Origin: an uncultured Rhodospirillaceae bacterium
Lineage (GTDB): Bacteria; Pseudomonadota; Alphaproteobacteria; Thalassobaculales; Thalassobaculaceae
Length of the DNA: 17,755 nt
Assembly: GCA_937891725.1 (NCBI GenBank)
Contig: CALAHL010000718.1
Span: 1-17,755, forward strand
Direction: 5' to 3'
The position numbers were made by a program, and so were the translations under genes. Shown one piece after another: positions 1-6,957 of the stretch (position 1 is the stretch's first letter; the number at the start of each line of letters is the position of its first letter). The notes under the pieces were generated by a model. That model did no database searches. It saw nothing but the letters and a program-made list of their open reading frames with translations, and had not been told where the DNA came from.

Positions 1-383
1 CTTACGCCTATTTTACGGAGATCCGCTTGGGAGGCGTGCCGATCGTCTCGGAACCAGCGACGAATCTGACGACCGCACTGGTGGAGAGTCCGAATGGCGC
101 ACGACTCCAGATGGCCTTCAGCTTGCCGTTCGCGACCCCGCTGGACCTGTCCGATGGCACCCTGGTCTACGCGGTGTTCGACCCGAGTTTCTATATCGAT
201 ATGCGCCACACGGTTCCGAGTGATGCCCGGCTCGACGGCGGGGACGGCTGTGCGCTGGAAATGCACCAGTCCGAACCGAGCCAGGATGTCGCAAATCTGG
301 CAGCCGCCCTCGACAAGGATGCCGAACCGATTCCAACCCTCGGCCGTCATTTCGCACAGTTCGTAGAGGTCGCCTGTCGATGA
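1..383 (+). CDS. DUF1007 family protein, C-terminal part (5' end outside window)
   Basis: The reading frame is open from base 3 and ends with TGA at 381-383, so only about 126 C-terminal residues are present. It looks like the C-terminal half of a DUF1007 protein (COG3683, periplasmic component associated with metal transport): an alternating beta-rich stretch with YAVFDPSFYIDM, followed by a short segment ending in FVEVACR. The family assignment leans on the neighbour, because DUF1007 genes commonly sit directly before NicO-type nickel/cobalt transporters. The stop overlaps the next start by four bases (ATGA), indicating translational coupling. The family is usually exported, but the signal peptide would lie outside the window, so location is inferred. 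The molecular function of DUF1007 is not established. Confidence 0.72.
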   Translation, partial: YAYFTEIRLGGVPIVSEPATNLTTALVESPNGARLQMAFSLPFATPLDLSDGTLVYAVFDPSFYIDMRHTVPSDARLDGGDGCALEMHQSEPSQDVANLAAALDKDAEPIPTLGRHFAQFVEVACR

Positions 384-1399
384 GCGCCCCCGGACTCAGC
401 CGGCCTTCCGGCGTGACGCCCTGGCTCACGGGACTGGTCCTGCTGGCGGCACTGCTGGGCCTGGGAGCGATCCTGTTACCGGAGACCAGCGGCCTGATCG
501 ACGGCCTGCGCGAGGCGCAACTGGCGGTGCACGGGCAGCTCACGGCGGCGGTCAAGGCGGTTCAGGGCGATCCCAAGGCAGGCCTCTGGTTGATGACGAT
601 CAGCTTCGCATACGGCATCCTGCACGCGGCGGGACCCGGTCACGGCAAGGTGGTGATCGCGACCTATCTCGGCGCCGGAACCGCCTCGCTCCGGCGGGGT
701 ATCGCGCTGTCCTGTGCTGCAGCCCTGGCCCAGGGGTTGACGGCAATCGCGCTCGTAATCGTCGCCACCTCGGTGCTCGAAATGGGGTTCCGCGACACCC
801 AGGGCTCCGCAAACGGCTTCGAGATCGCGAGCTATGCCATGGTCACCGCGCTTGGCCTCTGGCTGATGATCCGCGCGATCCGATCCGTGCTGGCGCTTAC
901 AAGAGCCAGTGCGCCGGATGTCGAACACCACTCTCACCACCACGGGCATCACCACCAGCACCAGCACCACGTGACGGATCAGTCCTGCGAGGCCTGCGGA
1001 CATGCGCACGGTCCCAGCCGGGCGGATCTGGAGCGGGACGGCGGCTGGGCGGCGATGGCCGGGGTTGTCACCTCGATCGGGCTGCGGCCCTGTACCGGGG
1101 CAATTCTGGTATTGCTGATTTCCGAGGCCCTGGAGCTGAGATGGGCCGGGATCGCATCGGCCCTGTCGATGGCCGCCGGAACCGCGCTTACAGTCTCGGC
1201 AATGGCGGCGCTGACCGTGCACGCACGCGGCCTGGCGGTCCGGCTGTTACAAGGGGCGCCTGGGCAGACGTCCGGTCTGGCGCGTCATCTGCCGCTGCTG
1301 GGCCAGCTGCCGATGCTGATCGGCGGGCTGGCAATCGCCGTCTTGGGAGCAAGCCTGACCTGGGCGGCCCTTTCGACTCCGGCGCATCCCCTGTTCTGA
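380..1399 (+). CDS. Nickel/cobalt efflux transporter, NicO/RcnA family
   Basis: A 339-residue integral membrane protein that probably exports Ni(II)/Co(II) across the inner membrane. Visible hallmarks are an N-terminal hydrophobic helix (about residues 15-33), the family motif HAAGPGHGK (82-90) in the first core helices, and the second conserved motif GLRPCTGA (234-241). Several further hydrophobic helices match the usual six- to seven-helix NicO fold. Between the two halves is a soluble metal-binding loop: 11 of 15 residues are histidine at 183-197, followed by a CxxC and an HxH (C203, C206, H208, H210). Such loops are typical of RcnA-like exporters and argue for export rather than uptake, though direction cannot be proven from sequence. 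The start overlaps the DUF1007 stop. It converges on the next gene with only 12 bases between stops, and no clear terminator is visible. Confidence 0.88.
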   Translation: MSAPGLSRPSGVTPWLTGLVLLAALLGLGAILLPETSGLIDGLREAQLAVHGQLTAAVKAVQGDPKAGLWLMTISFAYGILHAAGPGHGKVVIATYLGAGTASLRRGIALSCAAALAQGLTAIALVIVATSVLEMGFRDTQGSANGFEIASYAMVTALGLWLMIRAIRSVLALTRASAPDVEHHSHHHGHHHQHQHHVTDQSCEACGHAHGPSRADLERDGGWAAMAGVVTSIGLRPCTGAILVLLISEALELRWAGIASALSMAAGTALTVSAMAALTVHARGLAVRLLQGAPGQTSGLARHLPLLGQLPMLIGGLAIAVLGASLTWAALSTPAHPLF

Positions 1400-1411
1400 C
1401 AAGCTGCCGGA

Positions 1412-2209
1412 TCAAAACTCCCGGAACAGCCGTCCGAATCCGTCGATCCGGTCACTCACGCCGAGCAGGCGCAGGCAGTCCCAGATCATCGCTTGGTTGG
1501 AGACCACGACCGGCTTTCCGAGCCGACGTTCCAATTCGTCGACAATTTCGACCGAACGCATGGCACCGCAACTGAAGAACAGCGCGTCGGCGTCGGGGTG
1601 TTTGGCAGAGGCCGCGACCGCATACTCGGTCAGGAAGTCCGGCGGCACCCGCACCATCTGGCTGTCGAACTCAAGGCCGAGACCGTAGATCCCGGCGACC
1701 TCAATGCCTCGCGCTTCCAGATAGTCGACCTCCCTCTGATTTACCGCGTCCACATAGGGCGTACAGACCACCACGCGCTTTACCTCGAACGCCCGCAAGG
1801 CCCGGATCACACCGGTGATCAGCGAGCTGGTCTTGGCGTTCGGCGCGCCCTGGGCCAACAGCTCGAACACCCGCTCCTCGCCCAACACCAGACTGCCGGA
1901 GGTGCAGGCATAGCTGATCACGTCGAGCGAGCCGTCCGGCAACACCACCGACGCCGCCCGCGCAAGGTCCTCGGCCACGTCGGTCAGGCTTTCGACGGTG
2001 ATCGAGTCCGCGTTCCGCACTCGTGTGAAATGGAGACCGATGCCAGGCGGGGTCAGCCGAATGACATCGTCCTGCACGGTCTGCTCTGTCGCCAGAAGCA
2101 CATAGCCGATCTTTCCGCGCGGATGCCGCCCGGCATCGAACCGCACCGGCGGCAAATCCGGGTTGACGGTGCTGTCGGCGCGGGTCGATCTGGTGTCGAG
2201 CGGGTTCAT
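1412..2209 (-). CDS. Maleate isomerase / Asp-Glu racemase superfamily protein
   Basis: 265 residues, using the ATG at 2207-2209. A longer frame extends to 2371 but would overlap the divergent gene and its residues are low-complexity, so the internal start is preferred. The protein has the two-domain Asp/Glu racemase fold signature with paired catalytic cysteines: C102 in YACTSGS and C214 in FFSCGAMR. The C-terminal VVVSNQAMIWD is characteristic of the maleate cis-trans isomerase/arylmalonate decarboxylase branch. Two cysteines fit an isomerase or racemase better than a decarboxylase, which keeps only one. The likely substrate is a small dicarboxylate such as maleate, but no nicotinate or aromatic degradation genes are adjacent, so the substrate is open. 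It is transcribed divergently from the small membrane protein gene and converges with the NicO gene. Confidence 0.8.
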   Translation of the reverse strand: MNPLDTRSTRADSTVNPDLPPVRFDAGRHPRGKIGYVLLATEQTVQDDVIRLTPPGIGLHFTRVRNADSITVESLTDVAEDLARAASVVLPDGSLDVISYACTSGSLVLGEERVFELLAQGAPNAKTSSLITGVIRALRAFEVKRVVVCTPYVDAVNQREVDYLEARGIEVAGIYGLGLEFDSQMVRVPPDFLTEYAVAASAKHPDADALFFSCGAMRSVEIVDELERRLGKPVVVSNQAMIWDCLRLLGVSDRIDGFGRLFREF

Positions 2210-2240
2210 GGCCAAAGTGTGACAGTCGCAGCGCCCCTGT

Positions 2241-2252
2241 GCTAGGCCTAGC
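2241..2252. promoter_or_regulatory. 12-bp perfect palindrome between divergent genes
   Basis: GCTAGGCCTAGC is a perfect inverted repeat lying 3 bases before the small membrane protein start and about 30 bases before the isomerase start. Its place in the only 46-base divergent spacer would suit an operator, but there is no second copy and no regulator gene beside it. Inference only. Confidence 0.25.
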
Positions 2253-2255
2253 TTC

Positions 2256-2468
2256 ATGGCTGGACCCGGACACCATGCGAACGGGGTGGTCGTAACCCTG
2301 CTGTTCCTGGTGCTCGCGGCGGCAGTTGTCGTGGGCGGGGCGGCGGTGCTCGGCTTTCTGTTCGTCACCAATTTTATAACCGTTGTCGTCCTGGCGATCT
2401 TGCTGGTCGTGACCGGGCTTCTGCATTGGATTCGGAAGCGCCGCCGAGCCGGCCCGGAACGTTGGTGA
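2256..2468 (+). CDS. Small two-helix membrane protein, unknown function
   Basis: A 70-residue protein not recognised as a named family. After a short polar N-terminus it has two strongly hydrophobic segments (about residues 10-33 and 37-57), separated by a short turn containing TNF, and ends in a basic tail (RKRRRAG). By the positive-inside rule this suggests a hairpin in the inner membrane with the tail in the cytoplasm. No convincing Shine-Dalgarno sequence is visible before the ATG; the stretch there is the palindrome at 2241-2252. Third codon positions are G/C rich like the neighbours, supporting a real gene. It stands alone: the isomerase is divergent upstream, and ileS downstream has its own promoter-like sequence. 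Confidence 0.55.
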   Translation: MAGPGHHANGVVVTLLFLVLAAAVVVGGAAVLGFLFVTNFITVVVLAILLVVTGLLHWIRKRRRAGPERW

Positions 2469-2497
2469 GCTGGGATTCGGCGTAGGGTCCCTATTGG

Positions 2498-2526
2498 TTG
2501 CCTCAGCGGGGGGTGATGGCTATGAT
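2498..2526 (+). promoter_or_regulatory. Candidate sigma-70-type promoter of ileS
   Basis: TTGCCT (2498-2503) and TATGAT (2521-2526) are separated by exactly 17 bases, matching 4/6 and 5/6 of the housekeeping consensus. Transcription would begin near 2533, giving a leader of about 58 bases before the ATG at 2591. This promoter overlaps the region that would be coding if ileS began further upstream, so it also supports the 2591 start. Confidence 0.5.
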
Positions 2527-2534
2527 CCGCCGCC

Positions 2535-2552
2535 CTAAAACCGGGGGTTTAG
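2535..2552 (+). promoter_or_regulatory. Hairpin in the ileS 5' leader
   Basis: CTAAAACC and GGTTTAG can pair around a GGG loop with one bulged A (seven base pairs). It would lie at the very 5' end of the predicted ileS transcript. It may stabilise the RNA or be a chance structure. It does not resemble a T-box. Confidence 0.25.
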
Positions 2553-2590
2553 AGCCCTCTCCGACACTCCAGCCCACGCCGAGAGATTCC

Positions 2591-5500
2591 ATGAGCACCG
2601 CCGATCAGGACGTCCTCTTCGAACCCGTTTCCTCCAGCCTCGACATGGCGGGCTTGGAAGACGGCATTCTGGAGGCCTGGAAGAGCGCGCACACGGTCGA
2701 GCAGGCCTTCGCCGAGAACGACAAGCGGTCCGAGCCCTACGTGTTCTATGAAGGTCCGCCGACCGCCAACGGCAAGCCGGGCATCCATCACGTGTCGGCG
2801 CGGGCGGTGAAGGATCTCTACTGCCGCTACAATTTCATGAAGGGCTACGCGGTCGACCGCCGGGCCGGGTGGGACACCCACGGCCTGCCGGTCGAGGTCC
2901 AGGTCGAGAAGCAGATCGGCTCGACCGGCAAGAAGGACATCGAGGCCTATGGGGTCGCCGCGTTCAACAAGCTGTGCCGGGACTCGGTGTTCACCCATAT
3001 CGGCGACTGGAAGCAGCTGACCAAGCGGATGGGATTCTGGGTCGATTTCGACCGGGCGTACATCACCTACAAGAATGAGTACATCGAGACCGAATGGTGG
3101 ATTCTGAAGAACTTCTGGGAACGCGGTCTGCTGACCCAGAACTTCAAGACCACCATGCACTGCCCACGCTGCAACACCTCGCTCTCGGACCATGAGGTCT
3201 CTCAGGGCATGAAGGAGGACGTGGACGACCCGTCGATCTATGTGAAATTTCGGGCCGATCCCGACGCTCTGGTCGCCAAAGGGCTGATCGAGGCCAGCGA
3301 GAGCCGACCGGTGTTCTTCGTGATCTGGACCACGACCCCCTGGACCATCGCCGCCAACGTGGCGGTCGCGCTCGCCGGCGACGCCACCTACGTGCTGGCC
3401 GAACAGTTGGACGAGGACGGCACTCCGGTCGAGCCCAATGAGCTGCTGGTGGTGGCCGAACCCCTGCTCGATTCCGTCTTCGGCGAAGACCGCTGGCGGG
3501 TGGTCAAGAAAGTCTCCGCGCAGGATCTGGTCGGTGCCACCTATCAGCCCTGTCTGGAAGGTAGGGTCGAGAGCGAGGGCAAATCCAACATCGTCCTGAT
3601 CGACGAGATCGTGGAGATCAGTGACGGCACCGGGCTCGTCCACATCGCTCCGGCATACGGCGACCTGGAGATCGGTCAGCGCCACGGCCTGGCCTTGAAC
3701 CATTCCGTCGATCCGGACGGTACCGTGGTCCCCGAAGTTCGGGTTCCGGGCAGCGCCGAGCCTGCCGAGTTCGTCGGTGTGTTCTTCAAGACCGCCGACA
3801 AGCAGATCATCAAACACCTGAAACAGCGCGGCCTGATGCTGCGCTCCGGCCGGGTCAGCCACGCCTATCCGCATTGCTGGCGCGACGACAGCCCGCTGCT
3901 TTTCCTCGCGAAATCGGCCTGGTATGTCAGAACGTCGGCGCTCAAGGACCGACTGGTCTCGAACAACAAGAAGATCAACTGGCATCCGCAGCACGTGCGG
4001 GACGGCCGGTTCGGCCGTTGGCTCGAGGGAAATATCGACTGGGCGCTCAGCCGGGAGCGGTATTGGGGAACCCCACTGCCGATCTGGCAGACCGAGGACG
4101 GCGACACCCATTGCGTCGGTTCGGTTGCCGAACTCTCGGAACTGGTCGGCCGCGATCTGACCGATCTGGATCTGCACCGGCCCTATGTGGACGACATCAC
4201 CTTCGAGAAGGACGGCAAGACCTGGCGCCGCACGCCAGAGACCATCGATGTCTGGTTCGACAGTGGAGCGATGCCCTATGCCCAGTGGCATTATCCGTTC
4301 GAGAACACGGCCGAGTTCGAGAGTCAGTTCCCGGCCGACTACATCTGCGAAGGCATGGATCAGACCCGCGGCTGGTTCTACTCGCTGCACGCGATCGGCA
4401 CGCTGCTGACCTTCGAGGGCAGTGACGAGATCCCGGCCGGCCCGCTGGCCAATCTCGGCGGCGATCAGGGTGCGTTCAAGAATGTGGTGTCGCTCGGTCT
4501 CGTGAACGATGCCGAAAACAAGAAGATGTCGAAGTCGCGCGGCAACATTGTCGACCCCTGGGCGATGATCGCGAAATACGGCGTCGATCCGCTGCGCTGG
4601 TATTTCCTGACCACACCGCACGGCGCCAACATCCCGTTCAGCGAGGCCGATCTGAGCCTGGTGCTGCGAAGCACCTTCCTGCCGCTCTGGAACGTCTACA
4701 GCTTCTTCGTGACCTATGCGAATATCGACCGCCCGGACCTGAGCGCTGCCGCCGCCGCGGCGCGTCCGATCGCCTCCCGCCCGGAAATCGACCGCTGGCT
4801 GGATGCCAAATGCCAGAAGCTGATCGCGACCGTGACCGACGCGATGGACCGCTACGAAGTGTCCACCGCCATCAAGGCGATGGACCAGTTCGTCGACCGG
4901 GAACTGTCGAACTGGTATGTCCGGCGCTGCCGGGAGCGGTTCTGGGGTCGCACCGGAGCGGAGGACGCGGCCTGCGCCTATCTCACGCTCTATGACGTCC
5001 TGATCACCATGGCCAAACTGATCGCTCCGATCGCACCGTTTTTCTCCGAAGCACTTTACGGGAACCTGACCAGGGACCAAGCCGATACGGCAGCCTCGGT
5101 GCATATGGCCGATTGGCCGAAAGCGCGCGGCGAGGTTATCGAGCAAGACCTGATCGACGCCATGGAAGTGGTCCTGCGCATCTCCGCGCTCGGCCGCACC
5201 GCACGCACCAAGGCCGGGGTGAAGATCCGGCAACCCCTCGCCCGTCTGCTGGTGCGGGTGGCACAGCCGTCCGAACGGGCGGTCGTCGAGAAATACAAGG
5301 CGATCATCCAGGAAGAGCTCAACATCAACGCGATCGAATTCATCGCTCGGGAAGACGAGAGCACCTATTTCTCCTACAGCCTGCGCCCGAACCTGCCGGT
5401 CGTCGGCAAGCGGCTGGGCAAGCGGATCCCGCTGATCCGCAAGCAATTGGCCGATCCCGCGGTGGTTCAGCGGGCGGTCGCCGCGATCCTGGCCGAGCAG

Positions 5501-5902
5501 CCGGTGGTGATCGACCTGGACGGGGTCGAGGAAACCTTCACCGCCGACGATTTCCTGCTGGATGTGGAAAGCGGCGGCGATTTCGCAGCCACCAACGACG
5601 CTGATTATTTCGTAGCACTCGATCTGGAGCTGACGCCCGCCCTGATCGAAGAGGGTCGGGTGCGCGAGTTGATCCGCCATGTGCAGGAGCTGCGCAAGAA
5701 AGCCGGTCTCGCCATCACCGACCGGATCACGCTCGGCATCGGGATCGGCGAACTGTTCGAGTTGAGCGACACCGTCCGCACCCGGCTGTCCGAAGCCCTG
5801 CTGGCACCGACCATCCAAACCGATGAGGTCCACGGTCCGTTGACCCGCGAGGTTGTGCAGATCGACGACACCGATGTGGTGGTCACGCTGACAAAGGCGT
5901 AA
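2591..5902 (+). CDS. ileS: Isoleucyl-tRNA synthetase, long type 2 form (IleRS2) with GIHH signature
   Basis: Cytoplasmic class I synthetase that charges tRNA(Ile). The ATG at 2591 is chosen because it follows a GAGAG ribosome site and lies downstream of the promoter; it gives 1103 residues. That is the eukaryote-like type 2 length, against about 930-940 for common bacterial IleRS1. The Rossmann signature is GPPTANGKPGIHHV, so the usual HIGH is G64-I-H-H67. KMSKS is intact at 645-649. A zinc-type CPRC follows the first domain half. The editing (CP1) domain shows WTTTPWTIAANV and H351 of HIAPAYGD. The anticodon-binding domain contains the typical ELSNWYVRRCRERFW, followed by a long C-terminal extension. 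The lspA/ribF neighbourhood often seen around ileS1 is absent. One unbroken frame with no signs of decay. Type 2 enzymes are known for reduced mupirocin sensitivity. Confidence 0.96.
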   Translation: MSTADQDVLFEPVSSSLDMAGLEDGILEAWKSAHTVEQAFAENDKRSEPYVFYEGPPTANGKPGIHHVSARAVKDLYCRYNFMKGYAVDRRAGWDTHGLPVEVQVEKQIGSTGKKDIEAYGVAAFNKLCRDSVFTHIGDWKQLTKRMGFWVDFDRAYITYKNEYIETEWWILKNFWERGLLTQNFKTTMHCPRCNTSLSDHEVSQGMKEDVDDPSIYVKFRADPDALVAKGLIEASESRPVFFVIWTTTPWTIAANVAVALAGDATYVLAEQLDEDGTPVEPNELLVVAEPLLDSVFGEDRWRVVKKVSAQDLVGATYQPCLEGRVESEGKSNIVLIDEIVEISDGTGLVHIAPAYGDLEIGQRHGLALNHSVDPDGTVVPEVRVPGSAEPAEFVGVFFKTADKQIIKHLKQRGLMLRSGRVSHAYPHCWRDDSPLLFLAKSAWYVRTSALKDRLVSNNKKINWHPQHVRDGRFGRWLEGNIDWALSRERYWGTPLPIWQTEDGDTHCVGSVAELSELVGRDLTDLDLHRPYVDDITFEKDGKTWRRTPETIDVWFDSGAMPYAQWHYPFENTAEFESQFPADYICEGMDQTRGWFYSLHAIGTLLTFEGSDEIPAGPLANLGGDQGAFKNVVSLGLVNDAENKKMSKSRGNIVDPWAMIAKYGVDPLRWYFLTTPHGANIPFSEADLSLVLRSTFLPLWNVYSFFVTYANIDRPDLSAAAAAARPIASRPEIDRWLDAKCQKLIATVTDAMDRYEVSTAIKAMDQFVDRELSNWYVRRCRERFWGRTGAEDAACAYLTLYDVLITMAKLIAPIAPFFSEALYGNLTRDQADTAASVHMADWPKARGEVIEQDLIDAMEVVLRISALGRTARTKAGVKIRQPLARLLVRVAQPSERAVVEKYKAIIQEELNINAIEFIAREDESTYFSYSLRPNLPVVGKRLGKRIPLIRKQLADPAVVQRAVAAILAEQPVVIDLDGVEETFTADDFLLDVESGGDFAATNDADYFVALDLELTPALIEEGRVRELIRHVQELRKKAGLAITDRITLGIGIGELFELSDTVRTRLSEALLAPTIQTDEVHGPLTREVVQIDDTDVVVTLTKA

Positions 5903-5928
5903 CGGGGCGTGGCGCTCCAGTTCCCCAT

Positions 5929-5942
5929 TTCAAGATCTTGAA
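5929..5942. promoter_or_regulatory. 14-bp perfect palindrome upstream of htpX
   Basis: TTCAAGATCTTGAA is a perfect inverted repeat in the 100-base gap between ileS and htpX. Its right half supplies the CTTGAA of a heat-shock-like -35 element (see 5937-5964). It could be an operator, or chance overlap with the promoter. Confidence 0.35.
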
Positions 5943-5964
5943 CCACATCGGGCCGTCGCCAAAT
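5937..5964 (+). promoter_or_regulatory. Possible sigma-32 (RpoH)-type promoter of htpX
   Basis: CTTGAA (5937-5942) is followed after 14 bases by CGCCAAAT (5957-5964), which resembles the RpoH pattern CTTGAA / CCCCATnT (-35 complete, -10 five of seven defined positions). htpX is a heat-shock or membrane-stress gene in many proteobacteria, which makes this assignment reasonable. No experimental support can be seen here. Confidence 0.35.
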
Positions 5965-6002
5965 TCCGCATCGTGAATTAACCGTGTGCGAGGTGACGTG
6001 CG

Positions 6003-6881
6003 GTGAACGCGTTCAAGACCGGGATCCTTTTGGCGGCCATGACCGGGCTTTTCCTGGCCGCCGGTTTTGCGATGGGCGGCGAGGGTGGCTTGCTGATCGC
6101 TCTGATCGTCGCCCTCGGCATGAATGGGATCGCCTACTGGAATTCCGACAAGATCATCCTGTCGATCTATAAGGCGCGCGAGGTCGGCCCGAACGAGTTG
6201 CCCTGGTTCCACCAGATGGTGGAACAGTTGGCGCAGCGGGCGGACCTGCCGATGCCGAAGGTCTATGTGATCGATCAGGAACAGCCGAACGCATTTGCAA
6301 CCGGCCGAAATCCCGAGAATGCCGCCGTCGCCGCCACCACCGGGCTGCTCAAGCGCCTCAGTCATGAGGAAATCGCGGGCGTGATGGCGCATGAACTGGC
6401 CCATGTGAAGAACCGTGACACCTTGATCTCGACCGTCACCGCCACGCTGGCGGGTGCGATTTCGATGCTGGCGAATTTCGCGATGTTCAACTCAATGTTC
6501 GGCGGAAACCGCAACAACCCTATGGGCGCGATTGGCACGATCGCAATGATGATCCTGGCTCCGATGGCGGCAGCCCTGGTGCAGATGGCTGTTAGCCGCG
6601 CGCGCGAATACGAAGCCGACCGGCTGGGAGCCGAGATCTGCGGACGCCCGCTTTGGCTCGCCTCCGCACTTGAGAACCTTGAGCGCACGTCTCGGGCGAT
6701 CGACAACAATTCTGCCGAAAGAAACCCTGCGACCGCCCATATGTTCATAATCAACCCACTGCATGCCCATGCGGTGGACGGTCTGTTCTCCACACATCCG
6801 GCCACCGCGAACCGTGTGGCAGCCCTTCGGGCCATGGCCGGACAGGCCCCTGGACCCGCATCTCGGGGACCCTGGGGCTGA
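6003..6881 (+). CDS. htpX: Membrane zinc metalloprotease HtpX
   Basis: A 292-residue M48-family protease of the inner membrane that removes damaged or misfolded membrane proteins alongside FtsH. It starts at GTG 6003, seven bases after a good GAGGTG ribosome site (5990-5995). Two N-terminal hydrophobic helices (about 6-24 and 28-46) precede the catalytic domain. The zinc motif HELAH is at 130-134, followed by VKNRDTLIST. Two more hydrophobic stretches (about 147-165 and 175-197) precede SRAREYEADRLGA, which carries the third zinc ligand glutamate near residues 202-204. The C-terminal FSTHPATANRVAAL is typical of the family. The length matches E. coli HtpX (293). The gene heads the run htpX-rsmB-rpe-heparinase familiar from alphaproteobacteria and has a possible heat-shock promoter in front. 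Confidence 0.95.
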   Translation: MNAFKTGILLAAMTGLFLAAGFAMGGEGGLLIALIVALGMNGIAYWNSDKIILSIYKAREVGPNELPWFHQMVEQLAQRADLPMPKVYVIDQEQPNAFATGRNPENAAVAATTGLLKRLSHEEIAGVMAHELAHVKNRDTLISTVTATLAGAISMLANFAMFNSMFGGNRNNPMGAIGTIAMMILAPMAAALVQMAVSRAREYEADRLGAEICGRPLWLASALENLERTSRAIDNNSAERNPATAHMFIINPLHAHAVDGLFSTHPATANRVAALRAMAGQAPGPASRGPWG

Positions 6882-6957
6882 TCGCAACAGAAAAATCGTT
6901 AACGCCGGCACCGATTGACCTTTACGGGCACCGGCCCGGCATGGTGAAACCCGCGTT

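Noticed and set aside
922..970. CAC/CAT-rich stretch as a nucleotide repeat
   Set aside because: It is the histidine-rich coding loop of the transporter, not a separate repeat element.
1400..1440. CCGG repeats near the converging NicO and isomerase ends as a terminator
   Set aside because: Only a 4-bp stem with no T-tract; lies mostly inside the isomerase coding end.
2210..2371. N-terminal extension of the isomerase frame
   Set aside because: Would overlap the divergent membrane protein gene and adds Thr/Ala/Pro-rich residues foreign to the family.
2498..2590. N-terminal extension of ileS
   Set aside because: Contains the likely promoter and leader hairpin; ATG 2591 has a ribosome site and a normal N-terminus.
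2549..5833. 1094-codon open frame antisense to ileS
   Set aside because: It mirrors the codon periodicity of ileS in GC-rich DNA; the product is low-complexity and rich in R, D, G, Q with no recognisable domain.
6915..6943. TTGACC before rsmB as a promoter
   Set aside because: No acceptable -10 hexamer lies at 16-18 bases; the best (CATGGT) is at 19 and matches only 3/6.
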